From Ancylostoma caninum (Eukaryota; Nematoda; Chromadorea; Rhabditida; Ancylostomatidae), in assembly GCA_037903475.1 (NCBI GenBank), contig JBAJFG010000611.1, positions 372,001-436,000 of the forward strand: DNA of 64,000 nucleotides, given 5' to 3'. The notes under the pieces are model-generated. The model was not told the DNA's origin and ran no database searches. It saw nothing but the letters and a program-made list of their open reading frames with translations. This document shows positions 1-12,100 of this stretch, piece by piece. A program made the translations under genes and the position numbers. Positions within the stretch are counted from its first letter, which is position 1, and each line of letters begins with the position of its first letter.

Positions 1-160
1 CTCGCTTAAGGGCAGGGGCCCACCTCACATTCGTGGTTGAGGTAATGGCAGATTCTGCATCTCCTCGACACTCTGAATCCAGCGGTATAGGTAATTTGTA
101 TCAAAACGGTGTTTAAACCCGTTTTCCGGAACGGGGTCCTTAACAATTTGCCAATTTAAG
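1..160. repeat. Truncated copy of the CCTTAAAGGCAG inverted-repeat family
   Basis: The first 160 bases match, with substitutions, the left part of the complete element at 35344-35763: both share the motif around GGCAGGGGYCCACCTCA, then the AGATTCTGCATCTMCTCGAC block, then a CCCGTYTTCCRGRACGGGGT hairpin. The copy runs off the window start, so its left terminus and target duplication cannot be seen. It diverges from the other copy after about base 156. Confidence 0.7.
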
Positions 161-2240
161 TAGCTAATACCAGTTTTCTGCAACATCATTATTATCGTGG
201 AAACTTCCGAGAAAACGCACAAATACTTTGCAAGCTTTCTCATCTCTGACTTCATCTTGGATTTTTTGATACGACACTGAAACACATTGTAACATTCCTT
301 CATATCTGTACATCAATATTATCGTTATCCCGTTGTGCGGTTATTCCTTTGTGTTTTTTGTATGACATATAACAAAATTATTCCTTCATTATTTATTATC
401 ATAGTGTTAGCTACCAGCTCTCATGACTGCTAGTAAGAGCAAGGTAGTGAAGCAGTCTACTTATTTTTCTTATTATTCGGGCCTCAAGGATAGTGCCACG
501 CAGTTCGAAATCCTCAGAAAAACACACACATGCTTGCAAATCAAACTACGCGCTTACATAGGGATCCACTGGCGAATGTTTCCCATGTTATCAATTCTAA
601 AATGAGGTTTTGTCAACCACATAGCTTCCTAAAGTTGCTTTTTTACTGGTAATTGAAGGCTAATCCATAAAATTTTCATGGAGGAGGACAGTAGTTGATG
701 AAATGGGCAGTCGTAGCTTTTTTGAAGTAGGGGGGAATTCGAGTTTTCAGTTCTTTCGCTTCCATTCGTTTCCTTTCGGGAAATTCGACCACATCACTTG
801 TGAGAATTACGCTCGAACTTGTGATTTTTCCATGCGATTGAAGATAGGGATCTTTGCGCTCTCTCTGCTTTATTTTATGCTCACGGCATCATATACTTTA
901 CAACTTTTTCATGGACTATCAAGACATCGACATCTTATCAGACATCCTGGAGCACTCCATCTCATATGTGCTGGTCCCTATGCCACTTTCCTGTATCGGA
1001 AGTGTTTTCTGGAATGACTAGAACAAGTTGTGTGGAAATGAGAAATGATCGAATCTATTGTCCAATCATATATGCCAAAATTTTGGCACGGAACAGTTCC
1101 GTGTTTGGCTCTACAGTATGTAGAAGAGCTATGTGAATAAAAAACTCACGAAGTTTTTGCGAATTAACACCATGATCTTTTTCTAGTGTAAAGCGCTTCA
1201 GGATATTGTATTCAGCTGCCAGTGAGGATCGGCCATCGTCATTCATGAATGGTTTAATAGGCATATCTGTAGCTATTTCATCCTATTAGCACAGATTAGC
1301 TTAAATATGCATTCTGGCTGCTGATCGTCCAAGCTAGCTACGCTTACATGGAGTCTTTTTTGCTTGATTTACCTAATTCCTACTGGTTTTCGTTTCTGTC
1401 AAAGCTTCCTGTTCCTTTCTGGTTCTCTTTTATTTTGATACAGGAGACGCTTTTTGAATTTATGTACATATGTACAATATATGAATTTTCGCTACAACAA
1501 CGTCTTCTCTTTTAATTTTTCAAAAATTTTTGTTGAATATTAGGCCAGAGAAAGAAAACAGCTATTAGATGTATCTTTTCGGCGGTGTCTAATCAATAGA
1601 TATCCATTCTGATTCATGAGCCTACGCACAGCCGAGCTCTGCGATTGGCCAGTGGATCAATCGACCAATCGGCAAAGCAAGGCTTCGTCACCCTCTTTAG
1701 GTATAACGCTCTACCTATGAAACAACACTACTCATTTGTCAAACACTCAAGGCTGCTCTCATTATTCTTCTTGCATGGCAAATCGATAAGAGCCTTGCAA
1801 ACTTCCACATTGGCCTCCCATGGGATTTTCGAAAAGCATCGGTGAGCGTCCAATAATATGCGGTTCCGGTGGAGAAATATCATAGATTATTGCCTGATGT
1901 TTCTAGCTTTCATATGAGAGATGCACAGAATAACCTGGGGTCGTGCCTCTCACTGATGATAATCGCTGCTATCCGCTTAGCTTACTCTTTACTTCGAACT
2001 CATCAGAAAGATTACCCTAAAGCCCGGATGCATAGTTGAAAGGGTTGTTTGTCTCACAGACTGGGAGCAAACATGTTGATGATGGCCAGGTAAAGGATAA
2101 ACGTGGTTACCAATGACCTAAACAATGATGTCAAATAGGTGAGTAATGTATGACATTCTATAAGAAGCGGCTAGTTTCGCTGTTGGAAATTACTCTAACA
2201 AATATTTAGAGGCGTTGGTATTTGTGGTGCAAGCTATGTT
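161..2240. other. Intergenic stretch, no gene seen
   Basis: Several 60-100 codon open frames occur (for example 703-1017 on +) but none looks like a known protein, and none chains to a neighbour across plausible splice sites. A GGCCAATC-type repeat lies at 1615-1700 and is listed separately. I see nothing else here. Confidence 0.5.
1615..1700. repeat. GGCCAATC-type dispersed repeat, copy 1
   Basis: Contains GAGCTCTGCGATTGGCC followed within about 15 bases by a rough inverse, GATCAATCGACCAATCGG. Related copies are at 11215-11320, 40533-40650 and 57690-57790. All share a GC-rich core with ATTGGCC/GGCCAAT arms, and the other three are preceded by a TTATACNTGGAT-like lead. Function is unknown; a short non-autonomous transposon is the simplest reading. 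Confidence 0.5.
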
Positions 2241-2710
2241 CGCTCTTCACACGATTGCGAGACATCTAATACCCAACTCGCTGCGGGACGTGGCCAGCGT
2301 CATGCAAGTTGCAAGCAATATAATAACGGACAACTACAAGGCATTTGGTCACGGAGGCCTATTCAGCTTAAAACGTCCGGAAGGACCGCCAAGGTCGATC
2401 GAACCAGAAAACCTGCAGCAGAAAGAGTTCTGGATGGGGTCGTCTGTGGATTCTGTGCTGCCCAGCTTTCGCATCGCTTAGGGCTAGCGGTCGTCCAGCA
2501 AGTTGGTCTGTATAGGATCAAAAGTGATTTACACGTGTCGATAGAACTCTTTCGAGACTCTTCCAAGACATGGAACCATTCATTTGTGCGAATATATTGT
2601 CCTTCAACGTTAATGCGTGCAGAGAATCCCAAGAAGGACCACACTGCGCGTCCGCCGCGATTGGTCAGGAATGAGGTTGGGTATTAAATGTCCGTAAACG
2701 CTCTTCACAC
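2241..2710. repeat. Foldback element flanked by a 12-bp direct repeat
   Basis: ACATCTAATACCCAAC at 2262-2277 is answered by its near-perfect inverse GTTGGGTATTAAATGT at 2676-2691. Just outside lie direct repeats CGCTCTTCACAC at 2241-2252 and 2699-2710. The interior is more GC-rich than its surroundings and gives overlapping 90-codon frames on both strands, as expected of an inserted palindromic element. No transposase is visible. Confidence 0.55.
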
Positions 2711-5380
2711 ACATTTGATCATGTTATTGAACATCGGCTTAAGAAATGAGGCGCTCCTATACTATGTGCATATAATGTTTGAGAACTTATATGTTACACT
2801 CAACACAATTCCATCCTGAGAAGTTATTTGTCCCCACATCGTAAAACCAGAAAATATATTTCGATACCGTCCCTATTGTTTGACGGGCAACTTAGAGTTC
2901 AACGGTTGAGGAGGGTGATTTGTCCTGTGAGCCGCCGTTCAATAAAATTTTAATTCCTATTGATTCAACGCTGTTAGAGATGTATCTTTTTTGTGGAGGC
3001 TCGATGCCAATTAATGAGAAATAGCCGGAATTTCACACTTCACGTTCCATTTCTAAATTTTTAAAGAAATAGAAGATTTTTCGCATGAGTTTGAAACTCG
3101 CTATGAGATGTAATGTCGCTTTTGTATACTTCTACTTGTCACTTCTATTTTTCTCAGAAATCTTTAGTTTTTGGAAGGCCTTCAAATAAAATGAACCTTT
3201 GGGGATTATTGAGAAAAGAGTAAAATACTCTCTCAGCACTGTTTTCCTTTTTTTTAGCGTAACATTTTCTTCTTTATCAAGTGTGGCCTCTTGCAATGTC
3301 ACTGAATTCGCTGAATACATTACATGGCTACGGTTTTTGTTCCTGGACAAGATCATCACTTCAATCCTTATTTGCGGACGATATAATCCATGCAATGCCC
3401 TTCCAGATATACGCAGGTTCGAATAAGTGAGAAGGTTTTGCGACACTTTTCCTATGGCCTTGGATACCCGGCCGTGGTTCAAATACTTTTCTGTCCTAGA
3501 ACGTGAGGAGGGTAATCCTTTGATTTGTCAGCATTTATTTTGACTTCTTGGTCATCCAGAAGTTCGTTAGTCTACTTCCTATTCAAGCGGAAAAAGAGGT
3601 ATTTAGCTCTTAGCCTGACATGGGTTCGCTCCCGTCTTTACTTACATTTCTTGTTCAGTAAGATTAGCCGCACCCTTTCCGAAATAATGATTAGTGGAGG
3701 AACCCTTGAGCCGTAGAACTCCGGCTTCAAAGTGTGCTTGTTTTATCTTATTGGAGCTCTAATCCCTACCGCTTTTATTCCTTACCTTTGTTATTTATCG
3801 TGGAACTACTTTGGGAATACGAGTACCCTTGTCGTTCCTTCCCTTTGCTGTTGAAGGATAATCTACAGTGTATTTGATTTATTGGACTTTCTTTCCGGAT
3901 ATATGTACATACTTATATGCTTTTGTAAAAGAACCTTTCGAGAAATATTGCTACCATATGTGGGGAAATACATATCGCCCTGGAAAAATCCCCCACTTAT
4001 CCACCCTTTCGACCATTTTTGTCTGGCACATGCATGTAAATGTGAACCTCTCGACATTCCGTGGTATTTCATCTAAGCTACCTGTTAATCAGGTCCACAG
4101 CGATCCTTTCGGAAACTCAAAAACACATGGAATATAAGATAACAAATGGTATCAACCTATAATGATGCATAATAGTGTGACACGTAGGTAGTGTTGTACA
4201 TACTCTGTTCAAATAAACCCGGACAATTCGTCATGCTTTAGTGAACAGCTTCCTGTTTAAGTTTTTGTTCTTGATATCCTTTTGATTTTAATCTCTTTAT
4301 TAGAATGATTCGCAAAATGAAGTCAGAAGCGAATAAGAGCGGAAATTTGGGAATTTTTGCTGGACATAGCTTTGCAGGAAGTCCCAGAGGAGGCTTTACC
4401 CTGTTTATCCAAGATGTGAAGTGCTGACAAGCTTCGCCCTCTTCCCATCAATTAGGTTCTTCAACTTTCAAACTTCTCCACTCTTGTGCTTGTCGCAAGC
4501 GGATTTCATAGCATAGCAGACTGAATCTTTGGATTTTTTTCATTTCTCTCACATTTTTTTTCAATTGTGATGTTCCACTACTAATTGGCGATTCGGGCTT
4601 ATTTTTCAACTATGGAGCTGGCTTCATCTAATACTGCTGGAGCTGTTCAAAAGGAAGCTTCCAGACAAGAAGCTCCCTTCACTTCTTCCACCAGTTTCTG
4701 CATCTCATTCCATTACAAGAATTAGGAATTCGTGTCTTTGTACTTAGACCACTACAAAAAGTTGCTTGTACTAGTCTCAGAAGCAATGCTCCGCAACCCA
4801 CTAACTTAGCCCGAATCCTTATTTCTGGAGGATTCATGTGTTTTAGACATGTTAGGAAGTGTGCCGCAAGGTTTGAAGCTGAGGGTGTCATACTCTTTCA
4901 TGTTTTTCTCTTTCCCACCCTCCTTGATGATATCGTAGAATATTGACATTGTTAAATTCACGTTACTTCTGGGGAGTAATGTGTGGAAATGGGAAGGGCA
5001 AAGACAGGAAAGCTCATATTATTTTTTTCGGTCTTATCAGAGCAATCCCTCATTGATTCGCAATCTTATGTCGTTTTGATTTGCCGCCTGCCTGTTTACG
5101 TCAGGATACGTCAGGATTTCTTGGAGTTGACGTTTTCTTCTGATTTCTTGCTTTTCAGTACTTAGTATTGCTAATGTATTTTCTCTCGTTGTTTTCTTTT
5201 CCATCTTCTTTTGTTTTCACGCTTAAAATAATCAGGCTGTTTCCATATGAATTAACGCAATGGTAACCTGTACAGGATTATTTTCTGCAGAATCCCCTGT
5301 TCACATGTGATCTTCTCCGACGTCGCTGTTCATTATTGAAGTGTGAGTATGTTTGTGATGAAAAAGACATCTATTTATTC
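2711..5380. other. Upstream region of aex-3, no gene seen
   Basis: No recognisable exon. Overlapping open frames at 3132-3482 (-) and 3863-4137 look like AT-rich chance frames. A short + strand frame starting at 4612 (about 40 codons) and its neighbours could not be linked to anything. The promoter of aex-3 is presumably here, but I recognise no specific element. Confidence 0.45.
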
Positions 5381-5402
5381 TTGTTTCAGATGCAGGCACG
5401 AC
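5381..5402 (+). promoter_or_regulatory. Probable trans-splice acceptor and short leader of aex-3
   Basis: TTGTTTCAG ends at 5389, only 13 bases before the aex-3 start at 5403. No upstream exon fits, so it is most simply a spliced-leader acceptor, as is common in nematodes. The first leader bases are themselves an out-of-frame ATG (5390) that opens a six-codon frame ending at TGA 5408-5410, overlapping the true start. Cis-splicing from an unseen 5' exon is the alternative. Confidence 0.55.
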
Positions 5403-6141
5403 ATGTCTGATAAAGAAAAAGAGCTTTGCCCACGATTGATAGATTACCTTGTCGTGGTTGGAAAACGCAATAGAATAAGGTAAATATTTATTCGTATTAC
5501 TTATTTTAATACAATTCTGAGTGCCCGCCAAAACAAACAACTAAGTTGTGTTGTAAATTCCACCAGATTTTTGATGAGAAACTGATTTTTCCTTCTAATT
5601 TATATAGCGTTGTGCTTGATTGCTTTTGATTTTTCCATGCTTCGTTTTTTTGTCAAGGATTTACTTGCACCCAATTGTAGGAATACGAACAAATGTAGTG
5701 CCGATGGCCCGATTCATACTTCAATTACTTATCCGGAGATATTGAGGAGGTGGAGCGTTACTTGTCATGCATTGAGATACTGTTGCAAATTTCATCATGT
5801 ATTCTCAACAGGTACCCAACGGATGATCACAAGGATTTCTTTCTGCCAACCGATGTGACCGTCTTTTGTCAGCCGGAGGGATGTGTAACGTTAAGTGCGT
5901 GGTCGTTTCCCATCGTTCTAGAAGAAGAATTGCTTCCAGAAAAAAATACGCGTTTTCACATTTCAGACTCCCACTCCAGGAGGGGCCAGTCACGCGATCC
6001 GCAATTTTTTGTCTTTATGTTAACGGAGAAAGACTCGGCAAAGATTCGCTATGGTGTCTGCCTCAATTTTTATCAATGTTCGGAGAAAAGGCTGCTCAAC
6101 ACCGAACGTCACACCAGTGGAGCACCATCCGCTAGGAAGGG
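5403..6141 (+). other. aex-3: aex-3 exons 1-4: N-terminus and upstream DENN (uDENN) segment
   Basis: Exon 1 starts [20 protein letters not shown] and ends in phase 2. Exon 2 ends TYPEILR with a weak GTGGAG donor. Exon 3 carries [14 protein letters not shown] and FCQPEGC. Exon 4 carries [20 protein letters not shown], the conserved uDENN strand-helix unit. The exon 3 end at 5894 (TTAA|GTGCGT) is chosen because it is the only donor that joins exon 4 in frame. The frame also runs open through the 72-base intron, so an unspliced read-through would stay open. The exon 4 donor is GGG|GTTCGT. Confidence 0.88.
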
Positions 6142-9100
6142 GTTCGTTGTTGCTGAATTTTTTCTACTGCCTAGGCTTTGTTTGGCAATATATTTTGTGT
6201 AATCATAGCAGAAATTTGCCTTACTTTTTACTGCATAGAAGAGCGGACGATTATAAATGAACAAAATTCTTCCGTCACGCAACTACAGCAAGCTTCCAGA
6301 GGATGGCTGCAGTTGTGGCTGCGTCGATTAATGTTTAGTGAGAAAAAGTGGCATTTGCACCGTGTTTATAGCACACCTTTGGATTTGTGTCCATATTTAT
6401 GGCTCTGGGAAAAAGTATCCTCAAGATTTCCACTGCGAAGCTTGGTTAGAAGGCAAAAACCAGCATAACTCTAGTGCAACACTGGTCTTTTCTGCCCATA
6501 GGAAAAGAGATATTGCAAAATTAGAGAATATTCAGAATAAATTCACAAGAAAATATTCTTCCATACAAATGGTCCTCTCTGTTCGAGGATTCCCAGTGCA
6601 GAAAAACAGAAGCAAGCGCTCCATGCTATCCAATTTTAAGTCGAGGCGGAAACTTTTTGATGTTTGTATGGTGCATAAACTTTTGAATAGAATGTGTGGA
6701 GCTAATTTTTCACTATTTTTCACTTTAGTACAAAAAAGAAGGGAAAAAACAAAAGGAAACAAAAGTTTCTTACTCACGACCTAAAACCGCGGTCAGAACT
6801 AATTTCTTCACGACTACATTCACCGGATCGTTGGCATCTTTCAAATGAAAAATGACTGAATTCACACTGAGGTACTAGGTCTCTGGTCTTATGATCATGC
6901 ATTGTCTGAATATGATGTACATATAAGTTTTCCACGTCTGCCTCACTACAGCGTGTGGAATAAACAAATAAATAAAAACTTTCTTCAGCAATAATTTACC
7001 TGCTTTTGGTCATATAAAAAGTCTTAAAAGAAGCATTAGACGTAGATGTGCATTGCAACTTGCTTGAGTAGGCAGGCTGTTTGGACTGCATCAAGGTCCA
7101 ATGGAATTGGGTGGTTCAACTTTATTCTTGAAACGTTTATTTTCCCTAACAGTCTACAATTGTTAAAGGATAAAGGAAACAAACAACTCTAGTGATATTA
7201 CTACTGACAAAACTATAGATATTATTTATATTTTATTATAATTTATCCTCCTTATTTCTTCCCTTTTCCTTAAGCCTTTCCTTACCGTAGGGTACAGGTT
7301 CACCGGGGCCAATCATTGGTCCCGCTAAATTTCCTTTCCCTTTCGCTGCTTCTCGCTGCTTCCCCCCGCGGGAGCTTAGCTCTCGTATTTATATAGTACA
7401 AGCATGATTAATCAGATAAGATGTGGATCCTCATGAGCCGATGAAATGCACAACATTACATTGCCAACGGCGACGTTTGTCATCATGAACCATGGGGTTC
7501 ATGACACAGGCTATGCCAACTTTTTGTTTTTTTTTTTCAGTTTATGCTGCCATATTTTCTAATTTATTTATTTATCTAATACACCCCTGTAAAGATGTGC
7601 CATCAAAAGTCGTACTATTAACTAAAATCCAATGGAGGAACTTAAAGAAGAAACTCATTATAACACTGTAGCTACAATTAGTACATAAATAAAACTGTAA
7701 GCTCAACGATTCACTCGGCTTGCAGAATGTATTTCCTACTTTAATTTTGTTAGTGCAGATAATCCCTTCGTGAGGATAATCTCCCCATCAGTTCCCAAAT
7801 TAGTTGTGGTTATTTCTGAGAGGATAAAGAAGTGCGAGCAGTAAATGAGGAAATGCGTGACTTGTGAGGTTATTCTTTGGAACGCTGGATGCATTCACAA
7901 TTCGGTGTGACATAATTCAAGGATTAATTCAGGATCTCGTAAAAATTTCACATCCAAAACTTTTCGAAAGGCGCTGGGGAATTCCCTCTCTCCTCAAGCA
8001 AGTTTCTTTTTAGCTGAACCTGTTTGGATCATACAAGATTGGAGATAGAAAGCACCATCTCTGATTGCTGTGTTAGTGGTGCCAAACGGAACCACTGAAA
8101 TGCTTGAGAAATAACCTGAATCACTCATTTTCCTCTCTAGCAATTGCTTGCGCCGATTTCGAAATTTCCCAGTAGTTTTCGCCACAGTTTCTCAGCGGGA
8201 AAAATTTGCCCATGCTATTCGGTTCGTTTTCTCCGATTACTTCGCAAAAGCAAATGGTAGAGGTGGAAATTGAGGGCGTTGTAGTCCAGCAAATTTTCTG
8301 TAGAAAACTCATCTTTTTCAGGATATCAGGAAGTCCATAGTCTTCCATAGAACGTTGATGAATCTCGCAATAGAATAGTATGCATCTCCTGAATAGGCAT
8401 GAACAAAACTTGGTCAGGAGTTTTATCATATGGGAAAAAAACTAGAAAGCACGAACAAAGAGTAAAATAGCGTCCCATTAGTACCTCTGATGTAAAACAA
8501 CGCGACTATCCTAGAACTTCCCTAAAATTACAACAGTTTACTGCTGATTTTCCTGTTCCAGAAGGGATCATGCTGTTTCCCTGACCAGCTTGTGCCTAAT
8601 ATCACATCATCCATTTGTTTCCATCTTCCACGACCTTCTGGTTTTGCTGAAGCAGATCATCGACAGCTGCAGCTATCGCGCTGCGCAGAAGACCAACATC
8701 AAGTGAGCATTTTTATGATTCCTAAGACTTGTTCTTCGTTGCTCCTTGTGGACAATGTGATCCCGGCTTTTCAGGGATATCGTCTGGTCAGTGCTCACGG
8801 GTCACTGGCAAGACGCAATTCCTCCTGAGGCAATGCGGGAAATTAAAGAAATCGAGACCTGGATCCTTATGCTGCTCAGTTCACCAGTGCCGGTGCCGGG
8901 CAAGACGAAAGTGCAGTTGGAGGTTAGATTCACGTGGGTGATTTAGTCCTAGCTACTTTAAGGTGTATGTAGTGTTTGTAGGTGATGCCATCCGACATTT
9001 CTCCAATCTTTGAGTTTGCCTTGCCGGATCACACTCGCTTTTCCCTAGTTGATTTCCCGCTTCACCTTCCATTCGAGTTGCTGGGAGTCGATACAGCCGT

Positions 9101-12100
9101 CCGCGTTCTCGCTGCCATCATGCTAGAATTCAAGGCGAGTTTTTCCTGTATATCATAAATCAGGACGAAGAACGAGCTTGAAAAGAGCTGACATGGAATT
9201 TCCGCCAGCAAAGCTAATCGCCATTTTCTTTTTCTTCATTGCTGATGAATCTATCGTATTCAGTAGAGAAAACTTCAGGTTGTGATTCAATCTCGGAATT
9301 ATAACGCTGTCAGCATGTGCGTGCTGTCACTGGTGCACCTCCTTTATCCGCTTGAGTACATGTTCCCGGTGATACCTTTGCTGCCAGCGTACATGCCATC
9401 AGCAGAACAGGTATGGTGAATAAATAATGAATGAATGATCGATAAACAGTCAAAAAAGTAGAAAGAAGGCCGAAGTCGAACAAGTGGAAGTTAAAATAAA
9501 GGCAGAAGTTATTGAAGCTTCACTATGGGCGAGAAGATCCCAACTTGATAGTAGCATAGTGCAACGAAAATAAAGTAAATGGGAGCAGATATCATCATGG
9601 GTGAGAGATGATTTAGGAGATGTGGTAACCCACTTGATTTGAATAGAAAACAAACGAAACTGTTGAAGTTTTTGCTCTTTCTTGAATGTTCCTATTTCTT
9701 TTCATACAAAAGGACTCTTTTTTCAGCTTCTGCTTGCTCCTACACCATTTGTCATCGGTGTACCGGCGTCATTTTTTGCTCACAAGAGGATTAAAGAGGT
9801 GCCAAGTGATGTTATTCTCGTTGACTTGGACACTAACCACATCACTGTTCCGGACGACTTGTTCATACCAAACCTGCCCGAACCGGATGTGTCAACGCTG
9901 AAGGTAACATTTCTGAACTTTACCATTTCAACCAGCTGTCCAGATTACCTTTATTGGCTATGTTGACGTCCCTGCAGTGGCGTGCTGTCTTGTGAGGCAG
10001 AAAGAGGTGGGAATGATTTTGCGCAGCTGGTCCCCTAAAAGTCCTCTTTGTGGTTTCCATTGCCAACTCAGTCGCTACTGTTACTACTCGCTTGTCATTG
10101 CATTATATACAGTACCGGCCAAAATTATATAGCCTTTTGAATTTCCCTGCATAGCTTTTGATGGATTAAAGCTTTGCATGGAAAGAAAAGCAAGCACGCT
10201 TTGTGATATGGACTTCTGGGTACATCTCGACCGACTTACATTGTAACCAAGGAAGAATGAGCTAATTTGGCAGAGATTCTTACTTTGCTTTACTGCTAAA
10301 ATAAACTCAAATTTGCTTCCTATGCTTTCATCTATGATCTGAGAGCACACGTTTCCATTTGAATATGAGTCGAATCTATTACAAGGAGTCCAATTCTTGT
10401 GAAAATACAGTCCACAGAATCCATAATGTGATCTATTGTGGATGCCGCAAAATCCCAGATTTTGGAATCTTAGTAATTATTTTGCCTAGAGAAAACTAGC
10501 TGACAAAATGGTACGATGTCATTCCGTTTCTATTACATGTGAGCGTCTACAACACCCATAAAAATATGAGCTTCGAAGCATTACTCTAAACGAAGTTATG
10601 AGGGAAACGGAGGACACTCCAAAAGGTTATATAATTTTGGCCGGTACTGTATGCACGAATTCGAACGTGAAGTGGAGGAGCTGACGAAAAAGCGGGGAGG
10701 AGATTGCCGGATTCACAAATCGTGCAACGGTGGCAGAGCCTCCGGATTCCATGGCGATATATCATACCCGGTGACAACGTGCCAGTGTTCAAAGAAATAA
10801 TTATCTACTAGTGGCGGACGCAGGAGGGTTGGGGGCGAGGGTAGGGTGCCCCCCACCCTTTCCCGAGAATGGGTCGCCAAATTTTTGAAATAACTTCAGA
10901 ATACAAATAAAAATCTTGTATCAGTTTATTTTTAATTGTTTATTCTCATTGTTATTTTTATATCGTTTTTTTTTATAATTTTTGAGTCATTCATTTTTAT
11001 ATCGGTTTTTATAATTTTTCAAAATTGTAACTAATGTTTTATTAATTTTGTTTTCCATCCGGATCCCCGAAATGGCGGAAAACCCACTTTTTTCCCACGC
11101 CCCCCCCCTCCCGCCCACTTTCTGCATCCGCCACTGTTATCTATGGATCAATCTCGCCAAGCTCTTCACTGTAAATTATGTTTATCCGCTTGGCATGGAT
11201 TCAGCAGTGTGGAACTTTATACAAGGAAATGGTGCTGCGGCCAAACTCTGCGATTGGCCGGTCAGGTGGATCGACCAATCCCAGAGGTCGGCTAAACCGC
11301 TCTTCCCCGGCACAAGGCCTCATAGATTGTCTCCTTGTAGCACTCGAAGATAAGAAAAACCGATAATTAACATGAAAAGAAAAAAGAACAGAGCATTCTC
11401 AGCAAGCTTATGCACATGTATTGGACTGATTTTGAGCGACAAAATGCAGCTCATAGTGATAAGCTTGTTTTTAGTGTATATGGGTGTTCTATTCCAGAAC
11501 AGTCTCCATTCTGCTCTGAATAGGATGAGTATGACTCTACATGATGAACGTCGGGGCAGCATAGAAGCGTGTTATGCTGTTGATGCAGATATCGTTGACG
11601 TTTCCTGCAGGGTTGCTATGGTGTGTGAGTTTTGTTTAGTGATATCCTGAAAGTGATATTCAAGTAAGAGCTTCAGGTGAAGTTCTTCAACTCGCCCAAC
11701 GTGTTTGGTGATTTTTCGGAGCATACGCGGACGCTTCGATTGTATCCTCGACCTGTTGTTGCTCTGCAATCCGAGTCATTTTTGAGGAGTCGGCCTCAGT
11801 GCACTCAGTTTATCACGGATTTATGCAGGTACTTACAACGTCGTGGTTTTTTTTTCGAGTTGCATGATTCAGTAATGTTGTTTGATTGTAAACTTAAAGA
11901 CAAACACAATAGAAAATTATGTTCCTGAGCTGACATGCGGTCAAAGCTCCTTGCACGTCCCTTATCCTGAAAGCATCAGGAAAAGGCACTGCCTAGTAAT
12001 GAAGACATTGTTCACAAAGGCAGAGACCCCGCGATCAACTGGTTCTCTCAGCCCAACGATATGCAAGTTTACACAATTTTGGAATGGGGTATAGAGCCCA

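Noticed and set aside
5750..6202. Single 150-codon + frame spanning aex-3 exons 3 and 4
   Set aside because: The middle 72 bases are an intron that happens to be open; MADD similarity and the GTGCGT/TTTCAG sites show splicing.
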